This document shows positions 7,922 through 15,559 of a stretch of 64,000 nt of DNA, in pieces. The position numbers were made by a program, and so were the translations under genes. The stretch covers positions 113,238 to 177,237 of the forward strand of contig LVWS01000038.1 of assembly GCA_002083365.1 (NCBI GenBank), written 5' to 3'. Each line of letters starts with the position of its first letter. Positions within the stretch are counted from its first letter, which is position 1. The DNA comes from Nitrospira sp. SG-bin1 (GTDB taxonomy: Bacteria; Nitrospirota; Nitrospiria; Nitrospirales; Nitrospiraceae). The notes beneath the pieces are model-generated. The model did not search any database. It worked only from the letters and a program-made list of their open reading frames with translations, and had not been told where the DNA came from.

Positions 7922-8185
7922 ATGGCGGATGTCAAAGAGCAGATCACGAATGCCCTGGAGCATTTCAAGCAGCAGCGCGATGAGCTTCAAGTTCAGCTGC
8001 ACCTGGCGAAGGCGGACGCGAAAGACGAATGGGCTCGCTTGGAGAACCAGTGGGAAGACATAAAACCCAAGCTGGAGGCGGCAAAAGAGGAAGTCGGTAA
8101 GACGGCGGAATCCGTGGGCGCCGCACTGAGCCTGGCGATCGACGAATTGAAGAAGGGCTATGAGCGGCTGCGAAGCCGGTTATAA
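7922..8185 (+). CDS. Small coiled-coil stress-type protein
   Basis: 87 residues, highly charged and entirely helical. Heptad-like spacing through QQRDELQVQLHLAKADAKDE and ENQWEDIKPKLEAAKEEVGK predicts an amphipathic coiled coil. It resembles small apolipoprotein-like or Sll1863-type stress proteins of bacteria, but the similarity is compositional and the function is unknown. The start at 7922 has AAGGAG nine bases upstream; an earlier in-frame ATG at 7826 lacks a site. No partner gene. Confidence 0.6.
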   Translation: MADVKEQITNALEHFKQQRDELQVQLHLAKADAKDEWARLENQWEDIKPKLEAAKEEVGKTAESVGAALSLAIDELKKGYERLRSRL

Positions 8186-8365
8186 GAAAGGCTCCTCCTT
8201 CAAAGCAGCGACGGGCCGAAGCATGATCCTCGATGGGGATCACAGGTAGGTGCGACAGCGTGGTGTGACGAAGTTCGACCGGTCTCGCCCGTAAGGAGCT
8301 TGCACTGGACCGGGTTGGACGAAGCTCCCTTATACTCGGGCCTGTCAACAAGCACATGATGCCGC

Positions 8366-8854
8366 ATGGCTATTCGAGAGGCTACAAGAGATGATTTTGA
8401 GCGGATTTGGCCGATCTTCCACGAGATCGCGGCAGCCGGCGAAACGTATGGCTATCCGAGAGACGTCACGCAAGAACATGCCTTCGAGCTCTGGATGGAT
8501 ATTCCAAGAAAAACATATGTGTACGAGGAGAATGGACACATCGCGGGCACGTACTATCTCAAGACGAACCAGTTGGGTCCAGGCGACCATGTCTGTAATT
8601 GCGGCTATATGGTCTCATCTGCCGCCAGAGGGCGGGGAATCGCAACAGCGATGTGCGAGCACTCTCAAAAGATCGCACAGGCGCTCGGGTACAAGGCCAT
8701 GCAGTTCAATTTCGTCGCATCCAGCAATGAAGGCGCGGTCAGGCTTTGGAACAAACTGGGTTTCACGACCGCGGGGCGCTTGCCCAAGGCGTTCCGCCAT
8801 CCATCCAAAGGCTATGTTGATGCGTTAGTCCTGTACAAGTGGTTGGAGCCGTAA
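8366..8854 (+). CDS. GNAT family N-acetyltransferase
   Basis: 162 residues, the usual length for a single GNAT domain. It transfers acetyl from acetyl-CoA to an unidentified amine. Motif A is visible as GYMVSSAARGRGIATAMCEH, where RGRGIA is the pyrophosphate-binding loop; motif B follows as NFVASSNEGAVRLWNKLGF. The N-terminus (MAIREATRDDFERIWPIFHE) is standard for the fold. It stands alone on the forward strand, 180 bases after the coiled-coil gene, with no clue to substrate. Confidence 0.88.
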   Translation: MAIREATRDDFERIWPIFHEIAAAGETYGYPRDVTQEHAFELWMDIPRKTYVYEENGHIAGTYYLKTNQLGPGDHVCNCGYMVSSAARGRGIATAMCEHSQKIAQALGYKAMQFNFVASSNEGAVRLWNKLGFTTAGRLPKAFRHPSKGYVDALVLYKWLEP

Positions 8855-9138
8855 CTCCACATTTCAACCGATGCCGCCGCTTCAGCTCAGGCTTCTTCCA
8901 GCCAGAGATTAGGCGAACAGTCTTGAATCCAAACTGCCCGCCGCGCTCTTCGCTAGGGTGGATCCTAGTGTTCTGAGGCCACGTCAGAACTTATCCATAA
9001 ACATGTTTGCCGTAGGGTGGTCGAATACCAGCAAAAAACGATGTGGAGACAGGCTCTCATCGCCGCCTTGAATTCCCATTGTCCGTCTCGCTAGACTTCG
9101 CCCCGCTCAGTGCTTGCCGCTTCTTCGGAGGGTACTCA

Positions 9139-10173
9139 ATGGCGCGTCGTTTTCTTCTTCAGGTATTCATGATCCTCGGAGCGTTGGTCTGGACGGGGGT
9201 GATTCCTTCGGAAGGAGCTGAAAAGCCTCAACAACTGAAAGCGGCGTGTGAGAAGGGTCTGGCGATGGCGTGCAACACGCTGGGCATGTCGTATGTGAGA
9301 GGTGAGGGCGTAAAGCATGATGATACGCAAGCTGCGGTCTTTTTCAAGAAAGCCTGTGACGGTGGGGAGGCGAGCGGCTGCTCCAACCTCGCCGTGATGT
9401 ATGCCGAAGGGACGGGGGTCCAGCAAGATGACGGGCAAGCCGCCGCCTACTCGAGCAAAGCTTGTGACGGGGGGGATGCCAGGGGTTGTTACAATCTCGG
9501 TGTAATGTACGCCGAAGGAACCGGGGTCCAGCAAGATGAGGTGCAAGCCGCCGACTTCTCGAGAAAAGCCTGTGAGGCTGGAAACATGAAGGGCTGCTAC
9601 AACCTTGCCGTAATGTATGCCGCAGGGTCCGGCGTCCCGCAGGACGACGTCCAAGCCGCCGATCTTTATAAGACAGTCTGCGAGAACGGGAATGCGAGAG
9701 GCTGCTACAACCTTGCCGTGATGTATGCTTCAGGGACCGGCGTCCCGCAGGACGATGGTCAATCCGCCGACTTTTATCGAAAGGCCTGTGACGGGGGGAA
9801 TGCAAAGGGTTGTTACAACCTTGGTGTGATGTATGCCGAGGGGACCGGCATCCAGCAAGACGAGTTTCAAGCCGTCGACTTTTACCGGAAGGCCTGTGAC
9901 GGGGGCAGTGCGAGGGGGTGCTCCAACCTGGGCCTGATGTACGCCGAAGGGAGCGGGATCAGGCAGGACGATGCTCGAGCCGCCACGCTTTACCGAAAGG
10001 CCTGTGACGATGGCGATGCGAAGGGGTGTATCCATCTCGGTTCGGTCTATCAAGCCGGGAGGGGTGTCAAACCGGACGATGCGGAAGCACTCAAGTATTA
10101 TGGGAAGGCGTGCGACCTCAGAGAGCCGAAAGGCTGCTCTCTGTACGCGAGATTGAAGACGGGTCGGCGGTAA
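9139..10173 (+). CDS. Secreted Sel1-like repeat protein (Hcp-type)
   Basis: 344 residues: signal peptide (to about residue 29), then eight full 36-residue Sel1-like repeats and a partial ninth. Each repeat carries the GCYNLGVMYAEGTGV consensus and a KACDGG segment, so two Cys per repeat can form the disulfide seen in Helicobacter cysteine-rich proteins. Such proteins are periplasmic or secreted scaffolds that mediate protein-protein contacts. The start at 9139 has GGAGGG seven bases upstream; the in-frame stretch back to 9043 lacks a site. Repeats are highly alike at DNA level, so copy number could vary by recombination or be miscounted in assembly. Confidence 0.85.
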   Translation: MARRFLLQVFMILGALVWTGVIPSEGAEKPQQLKAACEKGLAMACNTLGMSYVRGEGVKHDDTQAAVFFKKACDGGEASGCSNLAVMYAEGTGVQQDDGQAAAYSSKACDGGDARGCYNLGVMYAEGTGVQQDEVQAADFSRKACEAGNMKGCYNLAVMYAAGSGVPQDDVQAADLYKTVCENGNARGCYNLAVMYASGTGVPQDDGQSADFYRKACDGGNAKGCYNLGVMYAEGTGIQQDEFQAVDFYRKACDGGSARGCSNLGLMYAEGSGIRQDDARAATLYRKACDDGDAKGCIHLGSVYQAGRGVKPDDAEALKYYGKACDLREPKGCSLYARLKTGRR

Positions 10174-10376
10174 GATCGTCCCTGATCAACACGATCATGA
10201 CGTGATCGCGAAAAGCCGGAGTCGGAACAGTAAAGAAAATCGTCGGATCTCATCAAACGATAAACGATCGGACTTTTTCTCCAGCTTCTCCGTGCTTACA
10301 GGACAAGCGAGACTCCGAATTTCAGCAGGACGGGAAGAAACCCTGGGTCCACGGCACAAGGCCATAGGACATTCCC

Positions 10377-11036
10377 TTGGATAACGACACAGTTTATGGG
10401 GTGTGGTGGCTCGTTTTCGTCAATTCACTATTCTTTATCGTGTTCGCGTTCGGTTTCATGCGTCCTCGGACGGGGCGCGATTGGCGATCACTGGGAGCCT
10501 TCTCCGCGTTTATGGTGGCTCTGTTTTCGGAGATGTACGGGTTCCCTCTGAGCATCTATCTGCTCTCCGGCTGGCTGGCGAGCCGTTATCCCGAGGTTGA
10601 TCCGTTTGCGCATGATACCGGCCATTTTTGGCATATCCTGCTCGGCATCCCGGGGCCTGCACATGCTGATCCGCTGCATATCTTCAGTGAAATACTGGTC
10701 TTCGTCGGTCTCATCCTGCTGGCCGTCTCTTGGCGTACCTTGTATTGGGCACAGCGGGACCAAATTCTGGCGACAACCGGACCGTATGCGCTGATCAGAC
10801 ATCCGCAATACGCCGCCTTCATGCTGATCATGTTGGGTTTTCTTCTCCAGTGGCCGACCATTCCGACCCTCTTCATGTTCCCTGTATTAATCGGGATGTA
10901 TGTTCTTCTTGCTCATGAGGAGGAAGCGGAGGCCCGTGCAAAATTCGGTGAGGTCTATGATCGGTATGCGGCGCGAACGCCGGCCTTTGTTCCCTCATGG
11001 AGAACGCGGGGACAAGAAGCAGATATCGAACGGTAG
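10377..11036 (+). CDS. Isoprenylcysteine carboxyl methyltransferase-like membrane enzyme
   Basis: 219 residues with about five membrane segments. The C-terminal half has the ICMT/PEMT signature: TGPYALIRHPQYAAFMLIML, then a hydrophobic pair of helices and EEAEARAKFGEVYDRYAART. This motif binds S-adenosylmethionine at the membrane face. In bacteria the family methylates varied lipid or quinone-like substrates, and none can be named here. The start is probably TTG at 10377, with AGGAC nine bases before it. The 200-base gap upstream contains short inverted GATC-rich repeats of uncertain meaning. Confidence 0.8.
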   Translation: MDNDTVYGVWWLVFVNSLFFIVFAFGFMRPRTGRDWRSLGAFSAFMVALFSEMYGFPLSIYLLSGWLASRYPEVDPFAHDTGHFWHILLGIPGPAHADPLHIFSEILVFVGLILLAVSWRTLYWAQRDQILATTGPYALIRHPQYAAFMLIMLGFLLQWPTIPTLFMFPVLIGMYVLLAHEEEAEARAKFGEVYDRYAARTPAFVPSWRTRGQEADIER

Positions 11037-11145
11037 CCGGAGTCAGCAGACAGATGAAATCTGACTCCTGAGTGGGACGGTACCAAGGTACTCTGTGAAC
11101 CGCAGGCGAGCTATGGTACGGAGCGGACCTTTATGGAGGTGGAGC

Positions 11146-11418
11146 ATGGTATTCAGACGGCCTGAGTTGGAAAAAGACAATCCGATTGCCCCCGAACCCT
11201 ATGTGGGACCGCGCCGCCGGCTGGCTATGGCCCGCGCGGCGGCATCTGGCGAACGCACGGAAAAGCATGATCTCAAACAGACGCTGCGGGCTTTGACGGA
11301 GGCGGCGTCTTATTACGTGGAGTATGTGCCAAAACCCAAGAGATCGGAGAAGAGCTTCAAATTCCTACAGGACGCGATCGCTCAAGCTGAACGGGTGCTT
11401 GCAGCCGAAGAGCGCTAA
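11146..11418 (+). CDS. Small soluble protein, function unknown
   Basis: 90 residues, basic N-terminus (YVGPRRRLAMARAAASGERT) followed by helices. No family recognised. The start at 11146 is preceded by GGAGGTGGAG, a very strong ribosome site, which argues that it is a real gene. An upstream in-frame GTG at 11095 has no such site. Confidence 0.55.
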   Translation: MVFRRPELEKDNPIAPEPYVGPRRRLAMARAAASGERTEKHDLKQTLRALTEAASYYVEYVPKPKRSEKSFKFLQDAIAQAERVLAAEER

Positions 11419-11824
11419 GCGGACTCTTGAAACATAATACCCGCAACTTCCCTATGGATTCAGAAGATAGGTGTGCAGTGGAGTGAGAGGTGCGAGTCCA
11501 AGGGATCTACCCGCTGCGGTTCACTAGTCCCTCCTGCCTGAAAACGCGATGATTCCGTTCCCGTCTGAATGATATCCATTTCGATACATCGTGATATCTG
11601 CAAGATACTGGTCTGTGATCCTCACTTGAGTTGTGCGCCGGTGAGAGATCCATAAGTACTTATGACTAAAGGACCTTGCATCAATGGTCAACTTGGTACA
11701 AGCCTTGCTGGAGATGTCATACAGAACTACAAGACGTGGGACTCGATCCATCACGAGAATCGGAGGAACTCCACACCCACGTAACCCAAACATTGATGGA
11801 AGAACAGAAAGGAAGGAGGAGGCC
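11419..11824. other. Gap of ~400 bases without a supported gene
   Basis: A 100-codon open frame on the reverse strand (11524-11826) covers most of it, but it ends inside the ribosome site of the next gene and resembles nothing I know. I treat the gap as non-coding. Confidence 0.35.
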
Positions 11825-12019
11825 ATGCACGAGGTTGCGGTTTTGATAGTCTGGTTTGCGTTGAATATTGCAGCGATGATCCTGACGATGCTGATGCCGC
11901 ATGTCTTTGCAGATTCACCCGGGAGCAGGAAGAAGCACGATCAGCCGGTTCTGGTCCTATCAGAAGACGGTATAACGGAAGAGAGAACCGCGATGGTACC
12001 GATAGGAAAGGCGGCATAA
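11825..12019 (+). CDS. Small single-pass membrane protein
   Basis: 64 residues. Residues 3-24 (EVAVLIVWFALNIAAMILTM) form one transmembrane helix, followed by a charged tail of about 38 residues. The ribosome site GGAAGGAGGAGG directly upstream is strong. Function unknown; no operon partner. Confidence 0.55.
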   Translation: MHEVAVLIVWFALNIAAMILTMLMPHVFADSPGSRKKHDQPVLVLSEDGITEERTAMVPIGKAA

Positions 12020-12347
12020 TTGTCTTGTAGGTCCAAACGGACCCTTCCAGCGTTACGGATACGAGGAATGAGGGGCGTCTCGGATATGGACAGCGTGACG
12101 GAGGCTGCTAGAAATGGATCCATTTGGATTCAGTTTTTTATCGACAATGATACAGATCAGCCGTCTCCCTCTTTACTTTTCTTCGCGCTCGCTTCATAAA
12201 CCTCTGTCTGGCAAGAAGTTCTATACTGGTCTTGCCGGGTACGCGATGTGCTGTGGCTGTAAGTAATAACACTGTTACATTGCCGACAGTAAGTTCAAAG
12301 GCGGAGTGGGCGGAGTGAATCGTAAATGAAACAGTGGGAGGTGTCGT
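12020..12347. other. Gap of ~330 bases, upstream of DUF2235 gene
   Basis: Presumably holds the promoter of the gene at 12348. A TATACT at 12222-12227 could be a -10 box, but no good -35 sequence lies at the right distance. Nothing else recognised. Confidence 0.3.
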
Positions 12348-13967
12348 ATGCCAGGCAAGAATATCGTTTTATGTTCGGATGGAACCGGCAACACCGCCAT
12401 CAAAGCGCGAGGCACCAACGTCTTTAAACTCTACGAGGCGGTTGACATCCAAGGGCATAAGCATGACTCGTCCTTGAAGCCGCAAGTCGCCTTTTATGAC
12501 GATGGAGTGGGTACATCGCGCCTTGCCCCACTCAAGGTGATCGGGGGAGCCTTCGGGTTCGGATTTGCAAGGAACGTCCGGGAACTGTACACGGAGTTAG
12601 TCCATGTCTACGAGCCTGGCGACCATATTTATCTCTTTGGCTTCAGCCGAGGGGCTTATACTGTTCGGGCGTTGTCGGGCTTGATCCAGCACTGCGGCGT
12701 TTTGGATGTCAAGAATATCAGCGAAGCGTCGGTCAAAAAACGCGTGAAGAGATGTTGGAAAGCGTTCCGCAAGGAAGCATTTAAGCGTGTATCGGACAGT
12801 GAACGGCACCGTAACCGAGCCGACGGTTCCTCTGAACAACCTCGAAGGCTGTACGAGGCCTACGACGCGTCCATCGAGTTTGTCGGGGTATGGGATACGG
12901 TTGCAGCGATCGGGATGCCACACGAGGGACTGCGTACGGTGATTAATTGGTTCTACCCGATGCGGTTTTCTGAATTGACGCCCAGCCGCTGCATCAAGCG
13001 GGCCTGTCATGCTTTGTCCATTGATGACGACCGCCGGACTTTCTATCCGGAGTTGTGGAATGAAAAGGAGGTTCCTGCCGGACAAGTGGAGCAGGTTTGG
13101 TTTGCCGGTGTGCATTCCAACGTGGGTGGCGGGTATGTCAAACATGGCATGTCTTTAGTCGCGTTGGACTGGATGATGGCGGAAGCGGAAATCAGCGCGA
13201 AGGATGGGTACGACCGGCTGCGTTTCATCAAGACGGACCGCGAGTATGTGCACACACACCAGGACGTCCACGACGAACTCTACGATGCCCGTGCCGGCTT
13301 GGGGGTGTACTATCGGTGGGACCCTCGCAATGTCGCCACACTTTGCCGTGAACATCATATGGGTCTTCCGAAGATCCACGTGAGCGTCTTTGAGCGCATT
13401 GCCAACTGCACGGGATGCTATGCGCCGGTCAACCTCCCGTATCAGTTCCAAGCGATGGGGACAAGAGGGGCACGCACGTGGCCGTCCAATGAGACGCTTC
13501 GAGAAATTGAACACCAGGTGACTGGCGGTGAAGACACAGATGAAAGCCAAGGAGGGAGCACATCCCTCCTTGATGGTCTGCGCACCACCGTCGATAGCGG
13601 GAAATGGTCCTACCGTGTGTTTGCCGCCGTGTCAATCTACACTGTGGTCGCTGCCATCGTTCATCTCACCGGCCTGGGGGATCCCTTGCCTCCATTTCCA
13701 CAGATCGCGGAGGCAGTTGCCGAATGGTGCGCGCACCCGTACCTGGCCATCGGCGGCCTCTATGCTCTCCTTGGCGCAGCGGTGTGGGGGTGGTCCAAGT
13801 ACGTGGATGGGAAAATGGAGTCCGTGGCGCAGGATCATTGGCAACGTCATCGCGAATCATTGCGGGACATCTTTGCCGACGACCGGGCACAGAAAGAATC
13901 AGAATCGAATGAGGTCACGATATTGCCGGCGGCATGGTTGGATCGAAAGTCGCGTGGCCTTCCGTGA
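12348..13967 (+). CDS. DUF2235 alpha/beta-hydrolase (Tle1-like) membrane protein
   Basis: 539 residues. Residues 1-300 match DUF2235, the alpha/beta-hydrolase domain found in Tle1 phospholipase effectors and in stand-alone bacterial and fungal proteins: it opens NIVLCSDGTGNT and has the nucleophile elbow GFSRGAYTVRALSGL (GxSxG, Ser about 101). A likely catalytic Asp lies in FVGVWDTVAA and a His in FAGVHSNVGGGY. Two hydrophobic segments near 430-480 suggest a membrane anchor. There is no VgrG, immunity gene or other type VI gene nearby, so a housekeeping lipid hydrolase is more likely than a secreted toxin. Confidence 0.85.
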   Translation: MPGKNIVLCSDGTGNTAIKARGTNVFKLYEAVDIQGHKHDSSLKPQVAFYDDGVGTSRLAPLKVIGGAFGFGFARNVRELYTELVHVYEPGDHIYLFGFSRGAYTVRALSGLIQHCGVLDVKNISEASVKKRVKRCWKAFRKEAFKRVSDSERHRNRADGSSEQPRRLYEAYDASIEFVGVWDTVAAIGMPHEGLRTVINWFYPMRFSELTPSRCIKRACHALSIDDDRRTFYPELWNEKEVPAGQVEQVWFAGVHSNVGGGYVKHGMSLVALDWMMAEAEISAKDGYDRLRFIKTDREYVHTHQDVHDELYDARAGLGVYYRWDPRNVATLCREHHMGLPKIHVSVFERIANCTGCYAPVNLPYQFQAMGTRGARTWPSNETLREIEHQVTGGEDTDESQGGSTSLLDGLRTTVDSGKWSYRVFAAVSIYTVVAAIVHLTGLGDPLPPFPQIAEAVAEWCAHPYLAIGGLYALLGAAVWGWSKYVDGKMESVAQDHWQRHRESLRDIFADDRAQKESESNEVTILPAAWLDRKSRGLP

Positions 13968-14072
13968 ACGAGGAGGGCGGTACGGCGGTACGGTAATTGG
14001 AATGGGTAAATGGCTTCCTGTCTCCTTTCAGAGAGCCTGTGGCACGGATAGGAACTCGGGAGGTCGATTCTC

Positions 14073-14537
14073 ATGACGGTGTATGCAATCTGTTGGATCT
14101 CCCGAAGAAAACCAGTTCGTCATGGCGGCATGCTGCCGATCGTATTGGGGACTCTGTTGCTCGGTATCTCACTTACGGGCTGTGGGGCCACGAACATCAT
14201 GCCGTGCAAAGGCGATGAGCAACGCGCAGTGCAGGAATTGCTGTATTTCGGAACAGAAACGCCGTCCGGCCGTGTCACGTCGGAAGCCTGGGAGAAATTT
14301 CTCGGCGAAATAGTCACTCCTCGTTTCCCCGAGGGATTGTCGGCCTGGCGAGCGTCCGGGCAATGGCGTTCGGCTTCAGGTGAAGTGATCCGCGAGCCTT
14401 CATATGTCCTGAGCCTCGTTCATCCCGATGATGCCGCACTCGGCAAGGCCGTGCAGGAGATTGTCGAATCTTACAAAACGCGCTTCCGGCAGGAAGCGGT
14501 GCTTCGCGTCACATCTTCCGCATGCAAATCTTTCTAG
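14073..14537 (+). CDS. DUF3574 lipoprotein
   Basis: 154 residues. The signal region ends in a lipobox (GISLTGCGA), so the protein is probably lipid-anchored. The rest matches DUF3574: ELLYFGTETPSGRVTSEAWE, then VTPRFPEGLSAWRASGQWRS and REPSYVLSLVHPDD, finishing RFRQEAVLRVTSSAC. The domain is a small ferredoxin-like fold of unknown function. The start at 14073 has GGGAGG about nine bases upstream; an ATG at 14130 is possible. It follows the DUF2235 gene by 105 bases on the same strand. Confidence 0.8.
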   Translation: MTVYAICWISRRKPVRHGGMLPIVLGTLLLGISLTGCGATNIMPCKGDEQRAVQELLYFGTETPSGRVTSEAWEKFLGEIVTPRFPEGLSAWRASGQWRSASGEVIREPSYVLSLVHPDDAALGKAVQEIVESYKTRFRQEAVLRVTSSACKSF

Positions 14538-14701
14538 TCGTTGATCGAAAGCTTAGGTGAAGCTTTCGTCATCAAGGTACCTCCAAAAGGGTTTCCTCCC
14601 TTTATGGCCGCAGCAATACCAGCCAGTCCCAACCTACCTGTCCAACAAAAGCGTTTACGGATATTCCTTGTCACGAATTCTCGCTTTGCTAGAGTGGTCG
14701 C

Positions 14702-15538
14702 ATGCGAACCTGCAAGAGTTTCCTCGCGTGGGGCTTCTCATGTCTGCCACGGTTTGTGCTCCTGCTCTCGCTGTCGTTTTCGACGACGGATCTCGTACAA
14801 GCCGACACGACTGTCCGCGTCGTCGAAACGTGGCCGCCGGGCGATTACGTGACGTTGGGAAAGAATCAGAATTTTTATCTTCGGCTGGCGTATGAGACCG
14901 ACAAGCCTGTCCATATCTGGGCTCGTCCGTACTTCAGGGGCAAGCCCGCCAATGTCGGCAGCAACACTTCGCTCAGCTATTCAGGAACCGGTGAGACATT
15001 TGGTTGGTTCTTCTTCAATCATCCGGTGGACGTGGTCGATGAAGTCCGGATCATGGCCGGCGACGGGAGCGACGCCAATACGGCCGTTGTCGCGGTGTGG
15101 CGCGGCTATGTCATGGGAGACAATAAGGTGAGCGGAGCGACGGCTGAACCGGCTTGGGTTGCGGAAATGAGGGGTCGCGTCAAAGCGGCGCAAGATGAGG
15201 CCTATCGGGCACGGAAGCAGAAGCCAACGAGCGCATTCGACATAGTATCCGATATATTCTTCGGTGTCGCATTCCTCTGTGTCGTGCTCGCGTCCGGGTT
15301 CTTCGGATTGTTCATGCCGGCCCGGGCAGTATGGCGCTGGCACGGGGCCTGGAGAATCGCGGCGGCCATTCCCGGCGCGATGATGGCGTTCGTCGTTCTG
15401 CGGATTGTGGTCGATGGGTTCCGCGATCCTACGTCACACAACCTATTCCCCTTGGAAATCATCATGTGGGGATCGGTCAGCACCGGGATGATGGTCTTGC
15501 TCTATCTTGCGCACAAGTTCGCCGGGGGGAAGCGCTGA
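14702..15538 (+). CDS. Periplasmic-domain membrane protein, function unknown
   Basis: 278 residues: signal peptide to about residue 34, a periplasmic beta-rich domain (about 35-165, TWPPGDYVTLGKNQNFYLRL onward), then three membrane segments (near 180-205, 213-232 and 250-270). The extracytoplasmic part looks like a beta sandwich, but no family is recognised. It faces the convergent CHASE2/sigma-54 gene, only 21 bases away tail to tail. Confidence 0.6.
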   Translation: MRTCKSFLAWGFSCLPRFVLLLSLSFSTTDLVQADTTVRVVETWPPGDYVTLGKNQNFYLRLAYETDKPVHIWARPYFRGKPANVGSNTSLSYSGTGETFGWFFFNHPVDVVDEVRIMAGDGSDANTAVVAVWRGYVMGDNKVSGATAEPAWVAEMRGRVKAAQDEAYRARKQKPTSAFDIVSDIFFGVAFLCVVLASGFFGLFMPARAVWRWHGAWRIAAAIPGAMMAFVVLRIVVDGFRDPTSHNLFPLEIIMWGSVSTGMMVLLYLAHKFAGGKR

Positions 15539-15559
15539 ATTGGTGCCATGTGCGCGGTA

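Noticed and set aside
9400..10100. Regular ~108-base repetition that could suggest a CRISPR or satellite array
   Set aside because: The repeats are the coding units of the Sel1-like protein and stay in frame; there are no unique spacers.
11524..11826. 100-codon reverse-strand open frame in a gap
   Set aside because: Not nested in a known gene, so considered, but it begins within the ribosome site of the forward gene at 11825 and shows no signal peptide, domain or ribosome site.
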